Shown piece after piece: positions 28,439-36,181 of a stretch of DNA of 64,000 bases (position 1 is its first letter; every line of letters starts with the position of its first letter). The stretch comes from Erythrobacter sp. 3-20A1M (GTDB taxonomy: Bacteria; Pseudomonadota; Alphaproteobacteria; Sphingomonadales; Sphingomonadaceae). The translations under genes were made by a program, and so were the position numbers. The stretch is taken from positions 1,984,001-2,048,000 of the forward strand of contig NZ_CP045200.1 in NCBI RefSeq assembly GCF_018636735.1, written 5' to 3'. The notes under the pieces were generated by a model. That model was not told the origin of the DNA. It ran no database searches and worked only from the letters and a program-made list of their open reading frames with translations.

Positions 28439-29893
28439 TCAGTAGGCACCGGGCACGTCGCGCTCCAGGGTGCCGGGCTGGGCAGGTTGCAGCACGCGCA
28501 TTGTTGCCTTCGTGCCCGCGGTGGTTCGCGCCGTGCTGCTGCCCGTGATCGGCGTGCAACTGCGCCCCGCGAGGAAGTCCAGAGCGGTCGCAACCGAAGC
28601 TTCCGTGGGATCGCCCAGCGGCTTCAGATAATCGTCGGTCGCGCGGCACGTCACCGGGAAGACGCTGGCGAGCCCGCCATAATAGTCCCCCTGGTCGTTC
28701 GCATTGGTGGTGCGGAAAGCAATCGCGCGCAGTCGATCATCGCACGCCTCGCGGTCCAGGGCGATCTGGCCGACCGGCTTGCCATAGGTGTTGGAGCCGA
28801 TCAGCGCGGTGTTGTTTCCGAGATAGGGAATGAAGGCATTGGCCACCAGTTCGCTTGCCGAAGCGGTGCTGCCCGTACCGATGAAGGCGATCTTCATCGC
28901 GGGGATGGCATTCGGTTCGGCCGAAAAATTGACGGTTTCGTTGTACTGCGCCAGCGAATTGCGGAAGACGGTATGGCTGAATACCTTCCCGACCTGATCC
29001 GCGCCCAAAAGGCTGCCGAAGACTTCGGCCACGGACGTCAGCCCGCCGCCATTATAGCGCAGGTCGACGATCACCTGCGTTATGCCCTGGGCCTTCAACT
29101 GACCGAACGCTGCGCGCAGCTGCGGCGCGGCATCGGCGACGATGAAGGTGCGAAGGTTGATATAGCCCACCTTCGTACCGCCATTGTCCAGAATCTTGAC
29201 GCCATAGCGATCCGAGATCGGGTCGAGCGAAAAGACCGTCTTCGTGACAGAGACATCGCGGGTCATCCCGTCGGGTTGGCGGATGCGGAACTGAACGGTC
29301 AATCCGGGGGTCGAAGGCCCAAGCTCTTCGTTGATCGTTCCGTTCGACAGCAGCTGCGCCACCGACTTCCCGTTGATCGATATGATCTCTGTCCCCCGGT
29401 CGAGACCTTGCGGATAGGCGGGGCCGTTCTCGAAGGCTTCGAGCACGTAGAGCCGATTGCTCGAACTCAACGCGAAGCGCACGCCGAAGCCAGCGCTCGC
29501 GCCCGAATTGATCAGCTCTTCCTCTTCCTGGATCGAAGTGATGTAGGTGAGGCCGGCGCGTTGCAAGGGTCCGCCGGTCGGGAAGACGGACGGCGCAACG
29601 AGCGCGTCGATATAATCCTGGACCGTGGCATAGGCACCCGGATTTAGGTTACGTGCGAGCTTGTCGGGGAACAGATAATATTGGTCGAGCTGCTCGAAAA
29701 CCCAGTTCTGTCTCGCTGTGAGCGAACACGTGCCGCTCGCCGAGCCCCCGCCTGAGGTTCCCCCGCCGGAGCTGCCACCACCGGTATTTCCGCCAGACGT
29801 CGGTCCCGAACCGCTGCCACCCGATCCGCCCCCGCCACAAGCGGCCAGAGCGCCTGCCAGCGCAACCAAAAGCGACGTGCGACCCATACCCAT
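28439..29893 (-). CDS. S41-family lipoprotein peptidase (C-terminal processing type)
   Basis: 484 residues. The signal ends in LAACGGGG (Cys19), followed by a Gly/Ser-rich linker to about residue 55, so it is a tethered envelope protease. A PDZ-like region lies near 120-200 (GFGVRF..., GTEIISINGKSV), and the S41 catalytic domain follows with the nucleophile in GSTASASELVANA near 360 and the lysine in TYGKPVGQ near 390. The Ser/Lys dyad is complete. Substrates are unknown. The start could be the first or third codon (MGMGR). Confidence 0.85.
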   Translation of the reverse strand: MGMGRTSLLVALAGALAACGGGGSGGSGSGPTSGGNTGGGSSGGGTSGGGSASGTCSLTARQNWVFEQLDQYYLFPDKLARNLNPGAYATVQDYIDALVAPSVFPTGGPLQRAGLTYITSIQEEEELINSGASAGFGVRFALSSSNRLYVLEAFENGPAYPQGLDRGTEIISINGKSVAQLLSNGTINEELGPSTPGLTVQFRIRQPDGMTRDVSVTKTVFSLDPISDRYGVKILDNGGTKVGYINLRTFIVADAAPQLRAAFGQLKAQGITQVIVDLRYNGGGLTSVAEVFGSLLGADQVGKVFSHTVFRNSLAQYNETVNFSAEPNAIPAMKIAFIGTGSTASASELVANAFIPYLGNNTALIGSNTYGKPVGQIALDREACDDRLRAIAFRTTNANDQGDYYGGLASVFPVTCRATDDYLKPLGDPTEASVATALDFLAGRSCTPITGSSTARTTAGTKATMRVLQPAQPGTLERDVPGAY

Positions 29894-30123
29894 CCTGCTC
29901 TCCCCAATGGCACACCTGCGCGACGCTCGCCGCGCAAGCCCCCCGAAAACCCTGTTCTATCCGTTTCTTACGCGACAATCGTTGCGGGGCAAGTCGCCTG
30001 CGTCGGGAGGTGCGGTGTTCCTGGGCGCGTTTCCGGCGCCATCTGTTGAAAAACCGCGTCCGTTCCCCTCGCCAAACCCGGATCGAAAGCTTAGCACGCG
30101 GCAGAGGAAAGGTGACGATATCC

Positions 30124-30705
30124 ATGGCCGACTGGCTCAAACGTTTTTTGCCCGAGAACTGCCCCCCGCGCGCAAGCCTGGCGCTGGCGCGTTTCGCTGC
30201 GGAAGCGAAAATGAACCGGGGCGGTTTCGCGATTTCGAGCGCGGCGTTCGAGAATGGCGGGGAACTCGATCCTTCCTTTACAGCGGAGGAGGAAGACGCC
30301 GTCGCCCCGCCGATGGAGTGGACAGCGCCCCCGCCGGGTACGCAGGAGCTGGTTCTGGTAGTGGAAGATGCCAGCACCGATCCGCCCGATTGCCATTGGC
30401 TCGTGTGGGGTCTGCCCGGGCAACGCGCGAAATTGCTCGAAGGCGAAGCGCCACCCAGGACCGGAAAGAACGCACGCGGGAATTCCGATTGGCTGCTGCC
30501 GGCGCTGACGGAGGAGGGGCGGTCGCACTGGTACGTGTTTCAGCTGTTCGCGCTCGATCTGCCGCTGACTCTGATGCCGGGGGCGAGCAAGGACGAATTG
30601 TTTGCCGAGATCGACGGGCATGTGATCGCCGCAACCGTTACGACCGCCAGCTTCCGTCCGACGGCGGAAGAGGATTGGGTGGAGGATGATTTCGAAGAGC
30701 CATGA
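30124..30705 (+). CDS. PEBP/YbhB-like protein
   Basis: 193 residues of the phosphatidylethanolamine-binding protein/Raf kinase inhibitor type. Motifs: DASTDPPDCHWLVWGLPG in place of the usual DPDAP..HW, GKNARGNSDW, and HWYVFQLFALDLPL. The ligand pocket His is present. An N-terminal 25-residue extension (MADWLKRFLPENCPPR) is unusual for YbhB. The function of bacterial members is unclear. The 230 bases before it, shared with the divergent S41 gene, show no clear element. It ends 13 bases before the next gene. Confidence 0.78.
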   Translation: MADWLKRFLPENCPPRASLALARFAAEAKMNRGGFAISSAAFENGGELDPSFTAEEEDAVAPPMEWTAPPPGTQELVLVVEDASTDPPDCHWLVWGLPGQRAKLLEGEAPPRTGKNARGNSDWLLPALTEEGRSHWYVFQLFALDLPLTLMPGASKDELFAEIDGHVIAATVTTASFRPTAEEDWVEDDFEEP

Positions 30706-30718
30706 GAAAGGAACGATA

Positions 30719-30970
30719 ATGGCTGGAAAGAACAATGCGCTGCAGAAGCCGGTGAATGTTTCGCCGGAGCTGGAGAATGTGATTGGCAAGGGTCCGATGA
30801 CCCGTGCCGAGGTTACCAGCAAGGTGTGGGATTATATCAAGAAGCATGACCTGCAGGATGCGCAGGACAAGCGGATGATCAATGCCGACGACAAACTGGG
30901 CGCGGTGATCGGCAAGGAGCAGATCTCCATGTTCAAGATGACTGCTGCGGTGTCGAAGCACCTTAGCTAG
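30719..30970 (+). CDS. SWIB/MDM2-domain protein
   Basis: 83 residues that form a single SWIB/MDM2 domain (VNVSPELENVIGKGPMTRAE, then VWDYIKKHDLQD and the KMTAAVSKHL end). The domain is eukaryote-like, found in chromatin remodellers, and occurs in some bacteria, often chlamydiae and alphaproteobacteria. Its bacterial role is unknown, perhaps nucleoid-related. AAAGGA lies before the ATG. Its stop overlaps the convergent DoxX-like gene (CTAG). Confidence 0.88.
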   Translation: MAGKNNALQKPVNVSPELENVIGKGPMTRAEVTSKVWDYIKKHDLQDAQDKRMINADDKLGAVIGKEQISMFKMTAAVSKHLS

Positions 30971-31380
30971 TCCGATGGCTCCCGGCGGCGGAACGGCCAG
31001 TCCGTCACGCCGCCGGTCCACAGGGCGAGCCATACCAGCACGGGCTGCGCGAACATGCGCGGTACGTGATAGGCGAGGCCCCACCCATGGTCAGGGCGCG
31101 CCATGTCCAGAGCGAAATGATGAATGTTGGCGGGGAAAACGCCCACGGCGTAAAGGGCGAGCCCGATACCCGCTGCGTTTCGTAACCTTCCCGAGATAGG
31201 CTGGACCAATCCCGCCGCACCCAGCAGCTCGGCAATCCCGGTGAGCGCAATCACCGTATCTGGATAGGGCACCCAGCCGGGCATGATCTTCATGAAAGCA
31301 TCAGGCGTAGCGAGGTGAAAAACGCCGGCGACCGCGTAGAACAGCGCCAGCAAAGTCCGAGCCGTTCCCCTGCCTGTCAT
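30967..31380 (-). CDS. DoxX-family membrane protein
   Basis: 137 residues from the ATG at 31380, which has GGAGA upstream; a longer form from 31419 is possible. There are four transmembrane helices, with LFYAVAGVFHLATPDAFMKI and GIAELLGAAGLVQPISGRLR as in DoxX-like small proteins. These often link to redox or small-molecule metabolism, with no firm activity. It overlaps the SWIB stop by 4 bases. Confidence 0.78.
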   Translation of the reverse strand: MTGRGTARTLLALFYAVAGVFHLATPDAFMKIMPGWVPYPDTVIALTGIAELLGAAGLVQPISGRLRNAAGIGLALYAVGVFPANIHHFALDMARPDHGWGLAYHVPRMFAQPVLVWLALWTGGVTDWPFRRREPSD

Positions 31381-31442
31381 AGCCAGTATCTCCGTCCCGA
31401 AACGGCCAGAAGCACCCAACAGTGCGCTCGAGCGGAGCGTAA

Positions 31443-31474
31443 GCCGCCGGTTCCTCCCAAGAGGCTCCGGCGGC
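31443..31474 (-). terminator. Hairpin after degP
   Basis: On the minus strand GCCGCCGG pairs with CCGGCGGC, with an inner CCTC/GAGG stem, 11 bases after the protease stop. Only two T residues follow, so it is a moderate terminator candidate. Confidence 0.5.
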
Positions 31475-31484
31475 CAGTGCTAAA

Positions 31485-33023
31485 TCAGCGAACGCGGATG
31501 GGAATGTATTGCGCCGGTTGGCCCCGACGCAGAACGCGCAGCAGAACAGCTTCGCGACCCGATTCCTTTGCTTCGGCGATGACCGCTTCGAGCTGATCGA
31601 CGCTTTCAAGCTTCTTGTAATTCGCCGACAGGACGATGTCGCGCCGCTGGAGACCCTTGCGGGCGGCGTCCGAATTCGGATCCACGACCGTGACTGCGAG
31701 GCCGGTGGTGTCCGCTGACACGCCGAGCTGCCGGGCGATCTGCGGGTCGACCGGCACGACGCCAAGGCCCAGTGCCTTGCCCACGATCTCACTCGTCGAA
31801 CCGTCGGGTGCCATCTGCTGGTTGTCGCTCTCGTCCCCCCCGAACATCTGGCTTTGCCGCAGTTCCTCGTTGGTCGGGCGCTTGCCGACGGTGACGCGAA
31901 CCGCGCGCTTGCGCCCGTCTCGGATGAGTTCCACCGGCACGGTCTGTCCAGGTTCGATGTTCGCGACGAGGAAGGACAGCGTCTGGTCCGGTGTCACTTC
32001 CTTACCGTCGACCTTGGTCACGATATCGCCAGCCTGAATCCCGGCCTTTTCCGCCGCCTCGCCATCGACCACGGACTGCACGAACTCGCCGCGGTTCTTC
32101 GGCAGCCCGAGCGAGTCGGCGACCTCGTCGGTAACCGGTTGTATCTGTACTCCGAGATAGCCGCGCTCGATCGTCTCGCCGCTGCGCAATTGCTCCACGA
32201 TCGGGGCTGCGGTCTCCGCCGGAATGGCGAAACCGATCCCGACGCTGCCCCCCGAAGGCGAGAAGATCGCGTTGTTGATGCCGATGACGTTGCCTTGCAT
32301 GTCGAACAGCGGCCCGCCCGAATTGCCGCGATTGATGCTCGCATCGGTCTGGATATAGCGATCGTAGGCGCTGCCGGACCCGGTGTTGCGATACACCGCC
32401 GAAACGATGCCGGCGGTCACCGTGCCGCCGAGACCGAACGGGTTGCCGATCGCGATCACCCAATCGCCGACACGGGCCTGCGACGAATCGCCGAACTTGA
32501 CGAAGGGGAAGGGCTTGTCGGAATTGATCTTGAGCACTGCGAGATCGGATTGCTCGTCCGATCCAACCAGCGTTGCAGCGTATTCGGTGCCGTCGGGCGT
32601 GGTGACGGTGATCTCTTCGACCGTCGCGCGTCCCTCCGGGCTGATGACGTGGTTGTTGGTGACCACGGTACCATCGGCGGAGATGATGAACCCGGAACCG
32701 AGCGACACACCTTCGCGCGTCTGCGGTTGCGACCCGGAGCCGCGCTGGCCGAACAGCCCTTCGAAAGGAGTGCCGGCGAAGGGATTGGTGTTCTGGACCT
32801 CAACCCGCTGACGAGTGGAGATGTTCACGACGGCGGGTGCCAGCTGTTCGGTGAGATTGGCGAAACTGTCGGGCGCGCCCGCGCGCGGAACCGCGTGCTG
32901 CATCCGGCTGTCGTCGTTCTGGGCCACTTGCGCGCCGGCCGGCTGGCCTGTGACAAGCGAGATGGTGGCGCCACCAACCAGCAGCGCGGTGGTCAGACCG
33001 TAGGCATATCGCACAGGTTTCAC
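31485..33023 (-). CDS. degP: Do/HtrA-family periplasmic serine protease
   Basis: 512 residues. A signal sequence (MKPVRYAYGLTTALLVGGAT..., cleaved near GAQ) leads to the trypsin-like domain with complete triad H125 (VTNNHV), D160 (SDLAVLKI) and S235 (GNSGGPL), then two PDZ domains at about 300-390 and 415-505. It degrades or refolds misfolded envelope proteins. It follows hflK-hflC on the same strand after 116 bases, a common alphaproteobacterial arrangement for membrane and periplasm quality control. Confidence 0.93.
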   Translation of the reverse strand: MKPVRYAYGLTTALLVGGATISLVTGQPAGAQVAQNDDSRMQHAVPRAGAPDSFANLTEQLAPAVVNISTRQRVEVQNTNPFAGTPFEGLFGQRGSGSQPQTREGVSLGSGFIISADGTVVTNNHVISPEGRATVEEITVTTPDGTEYAATLVGSDEQSDLAVLKINSDKPFPFVKFGDSSQARVGDWVIAIGNPFGLGGTVTAGIVSAVYRNTGSGSAYDRYIQTDASINRGNSGGPLFDMQGNVIGINNAIFSPSGGSVGIGFAIPAETAAPIVEQLRSGETIERGYLGVQIQPVTDEVADSLGLPKNRGEFVQSVVDGEAAEKAGIQAGDIVTKVDGKEVTPDQTLSFLVANIEPGQTVPVELIRDGRKRAVRVTVGKRPTNEELRQSQMFGGDESDNQQMAPDGSTSEIVGKALGLGVVPVDPQIARQLGVSADTTGLAVTVVDPNSDAARKGLQRRDIVLSANYKKLESVDQLEAVIAEAKESGREAVLLRVLRRGQPAQYIPIRVR

Positions 33024-33139
33024 GTCCCTTCTTTTCCTTTTCAGCTAGCTTCGTCGGGGAACTGCCGCGGGCGAGCGGCGCGACGATTGCGCAGCCCATG
33101 AACCGCCGGCGCTGAACCTCGATTTAACGTCGATCCGAA

Positions 33140-33988
33140 TTACCGCTGGCCCCGGAACTGGCGAAGATATTCGTTGTCGGGCGACATGATGATGGAGCTT
33201 GTTCCCTCCCCCGTTTCGAAGGTGGTGCGATAGCTCTGCATGGCCCGGTAGAAGTCGTAGAAATCCGGATCCTTGCCGTAGGCGGCGGCGTAGGTCTTGG
33301 CCGCTTCGGCTTCTGCCTCTGCGCGAATGATTTGCGCATTCTTGCGCCCTTGCGCGCGGATGGTCTCGGCCTCTTCCTGCCGGTCGGCTTCCATTCTCGT
33401 GAAGGCCGACTCGAGCGGCGTGCCTTCGGGCAAGTCGGCGCGCTTGATCCGAACGTCGATGACCTGAGCACCGTACTGGCGCGCCTGTCGGTCGAGCGCC
33501 TCGCGGATATTGCGCATCGCTTCGCCTCGGTCGGCGGTAAGCAGCGCCGCGAATGGACGACGGCCGAGCTCTTGCCGCAGGACCGAACTAAGGATCGGCT
33601 GCAGCTGCATCTCGACGTTTTCGGTCGTGCCGGCGGTGCGCACCATCCGCACGGGATTCACGATCCGAAACCGCGCGTAGGCATTGACCTGGAGACGCTG
33701 CTGGTCGCTCGAAAGGACCTGTTGCCGCTCCATGTCGAGGTCGAGGACACGCTTGTCGATCTCCTGCACCCGTTCGAGAAACGGTATGCGCAGTACCAGC
33801 CCCGCGCCCGTGTTGCCGTAAGCGGCATCTTGCCGGAACTGGTTGACCACACGGACGGGTTCACCCGTTCGCACGATTACCGCCTGTTTGGTCTCCGGTA
33901 CTTCGACGACGCTCATCGCCAGCAGAACCAGCGCCACGCCGACCACGATCAGGACGAGCTTGTATTTCTCCCACAGCGTTTCCATCAC
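33140..33988 (-). CDS. hflC: HflC, membrane protease modulator
   Basis: 282 residues of the SPFH/stomatin family. There is one N-terminal transmembrane helix (about 10-26), the SPFH domain (VVEVPETKQAVIVRTGEPV), and a long Ala/Glu-rich coiled region (RAEAEAEAAKTYAAAYG) at about 215-245. With HflK it forms a large cage around FtsH in the inner membrane and tunes its proteolysis. The start overlaps the hflK stop (ATGA). Confidence 0.94.
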   Translation of the reverse strand: MMETLWEKYKLVLIVVGVALVLLAMSVVEVPETKQAVIVRTGEPVRVVNQFRQDAAYGNTGAGLVLRIPFLERVQEIDKRVLDLDMERQQVLSSDQQRLQVNAYARFRIVNPVRMVRTAGTTENVEMQLQPILSSVLRQELGRRPFAALLTADRGEAMRNIREALDRQARQYGAQVIDVRIKRADLPEGTPLESAFTRMEADRQEEAETIRAQGRKNAQIIRAEAEAEAAKTYAAAYGKDPDFYDFYRAMQSYRTTFETGEGTSSIIMSPDNEYLRQFRGQR

Positions 33989-35145
33989 TGGCCCTCCTGC
34001 GGTGCGGCCAACTGGTTGCGGCGTTTCACTTCGGGCAGCGGAAGATAGGGGGTCACGCCCGGTGCCTCGACGATCGTCTTGTCGGTTCGGCCCAGCACGC
34101 TTTCCATCGTTTCGTAATACATCCGGCGCCGCGTCACCTCTGGTGCGAGGCGATATTCCTCATAGATCTTGTCGAACGCGGCGGCATCGCCCTGTGCACG
34201 GGCCAGCACCTGTTGCGCATAGGCGCGAGCGCGATTGACGTCGGTCTCGGCGTTCTGCTGCGCTGCCGAAACGTCCTTGAACGCCTCGATCACCTGCTTG
34301 GGCGGATCGGCTTTCTCGATTTCGACACCCTGGACGGAAATCCCCGACTTGTACGCATCGAGCGTCGCCTGCATCCGATTGCGCACACGCTGCTCGATAT
34401 CGCCGCGACCGGCACCGGAAAGCACCGCGTCGAGTTCCTTTTCCGCAACCGAAGCGCGCATAGCGAACTCGGCCACTTCCTTCACCGTCTCGATCGGATC
34501 GGCGAGCTGGAATTTGAACTGCTTCAAGTCCGAGATATTCCAGCGAATGACATAGGAAAGATCGACGAGGTTCTGGTCCCCGGTCAGGATCAGGTTCTCT
34601 CCGTTGCCACCCACGGGTTCCGAGCGGAACGTGCTGACATCTTCCACATCCACCTGCTGGATCGGCCACGGCCAAGTGAAGTTCAGCCCCGAACTGAGCG
34701 TGTTCGAATACTTGCCCCCGGCCCAGGTGACGATGCCCTGTTCCTTCGGCCCGATCTGATGGGGCACGGTGAAGATCAGCCACAATCCGACGAGCACGGC
34801 CGCCAACAGAGGCAGCCAGCTTTTTCCGCCGGAGCGTTGGGGCAGGCGGAAATTGGGTCCGCCCCCACCGGGGCCCGTGCGCCGCGGCCCCTCTGGCCCG
34901 CGGTTCTTGAAGATGTCCTCTATGCTGGCGGACCGGCGCGGCTTGTCATCGCTCGGCGGCAGCCACGGATTGCGGGGACCTTTGCCCCCGTCGTTCGAAG
35001 GCGCGCCCTCCGGCCCGCCGCTTTCCCCCGGGTCCGCATTCCCGTCGTTCGATCCGGAATCCGGCTTCCCCCGGGGCGGGCCCCAGGGGTTCTTACCGGC
35101 CATCGCGAGCGCGACCCTGTTCCTCAACCCGTCCAGCATGTCCAT
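33985..35145 (-). CDS. hflK: HflK, membrane protease modulator
   Basis: 386 residues from the ATG of MDMLDGLRNR; a second ATG two codons on is equally possible. A Gly/Pro/Asn-rich cytoplasmic leader of about 105 residues (NPWGPPRGK and similar) precedes a transmembrane helix at about 110-127, then the SPFH domain (IGPKEQGIVTWAGG) and a coiled region with ARAYAQQVLARAQGDAAAF. It is the partner of HflC in the FtsH complex. The 73 bases to the divergent mrp gene hold both promoters. Confidence 0.93.
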   Translation of the reverse strand: MDMLDGLRNRVALAMAGKNPWGPPRGKPDSGSNDGNADPGESGGPEGAPSNDGGKGPRNPWLPPSDDKPRRSASIEDIFKNRGPEGPRRTGPGGGGPNFRLPQRSGGKSWLPLLAAVLVGLWLIFTVPHQIGPKEQGIVTWAGGKYSNTLSSGLNFTWPWPIQQVDVEDVSTFRSEPVGGNGENLILTGDQNLVDLSYVIRWNISDLKQFKFQLADPIETVKEVAEFAMRASVAEKELDAVLSGAGRGDIEQRVRNRMQATLDAYKSGISVQGVEIEKADPPKQVIEAFKDVSAAQQNAETDVNRARAYAQQVLARAQGDAAAFDKIYEEYRLAPEVTRRRMYYETMESVLGRTDKTIVEAPGVTPYLPLPEVKRRNQLAAPQEGQ

Positions 35146-35218
35146 CGGATCGTTATAGGGAGGCAATCTCGCGAAAAACAGGGGTTGCGACCGCAATTTT
35201 GCTGCTAGGGCATCGCCG

Positions 35219-36181
35219 ATGGACGAGAAGGGTATCAAAGACAGGCTCCCCGCCGGGCTCGCGGCGCGGATCGCATCGCTGCGCATCGATCAAGAACGGC
35301 TGACGCTGGTCCTGAACGGGTCTGGCCTTTCCGCTTCCGACCGCGAGGCAATGGAAGCGGCGATCCGGCAAGCGTTGGAAGGTCTAGAAGGTATCGAAAG
35401 CGCGGCGGTCGCGATCATGGCGGAACGCACACGGCGCCGCATCGTCGCGATCGGATCGGGCAAGGGCGGGGTTGGGAAGTCCACCCTTACCGCAAATCTC
35501 GCGGTGGCGCTCAAGCGTGCCGGGGTAAAGGTCGGCGTCGTCGATGCCGACGTCTACGGTCCGTCGCAACCGCGTCTGCTCGCGAGCGAGAAGAAGAAGC
35601 CCCAGGCGAAGGACGAGCGGTTGCAGCCGGTTACCGGCACCTTGAACATTCCGATGCTGTCGATGGGGCACCTCGCCCCACCGGGCAAGGCGCTGGCCTG
35701 GCGTGGACCCATGGCAGGCGGTGCGTTGACCCAGCTGGTGGATGCCGACTGGGGCGATACCGAACTGTTGCTGATAGATCTGCCCCCCGGCACCGGCGAT
35801 GTGCAGCTCACCATGGTGCAGAAGCACAAGCCCGATGGGGCGGTCATCGTCTCCACCCCGCAGGATCTGGCGCTGATCGACGCGGCGCGGGCCGGGCAGT
35901 TGTTCGAAACGGCGAAGGTGCCCGTCATCGGGCTGGTCGAAAACATGGCCGGTTACGCCTGCCCCCATTGCGGGGAGATCAGCGATCCTTTCGGTCAGGG
36001 CGGAGTGGAGAAGTTCGCCGCAGCGCTCGACCTGCCATTCCTGGGGCGTATCCCGCTCACGCCATCGATCCGGGTGGCGAGCGACGCCGGTACCCCGCCC
36101 GCAGCCGGTGATGGCGATGAGGCAGACGCGTTTGCAGCGATAGCGCGCCAGCTGGCCGAATGGCTCGAGGCGCAGGGGTGA
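35219..36181 (+). CDS. Mrp/ApbC iron-sulfur cluster carrier ATPase
   Basis: A 320-residue P-loop protein of the Mrp/NBP35 family. A short N-terminal MIP18-like domain (1-68) is followed by the deviant Walker A GKGGVGKST at 81-89, the SWII region LLLIDLPPGTGDVQL and the cluster-holding CPHC near residue 248. It assembles or hands over Fe-S clusters in the cytoplasm. Its stop overlaps the next gene's GTG, so an iron-sulfur carrier is made with a molybdenum hydroxylase subunit. Confidence 0.92.
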   Translation: MDEKGIKDRLPAGLAARIASLRIDQERLTLVLNGSGLSASDREAMEAAIRQALEGLEGIESAAVAIMAERTRRRIVAIGSGKGGVGKSTLTANLAVALKRAGVKVGVVDADVYGPSQPRLLASEKKKPQAKDERLQPVTGTLNIPMLSMGHLAPPGKALAWRGPMAGGALTQLVDADWGDTELLLIDLPPGTGDVQLTMVQKHKPDGAVIVSTPQDLALIDAARAGQLFETAKVPVIGLVENMAGYACPHCGEISDPFGQGGVEKFAAALDLPFLGRIPLTPSIRVASDAGTPPAAGDGDEADAFAAIARQLAEWLEAQG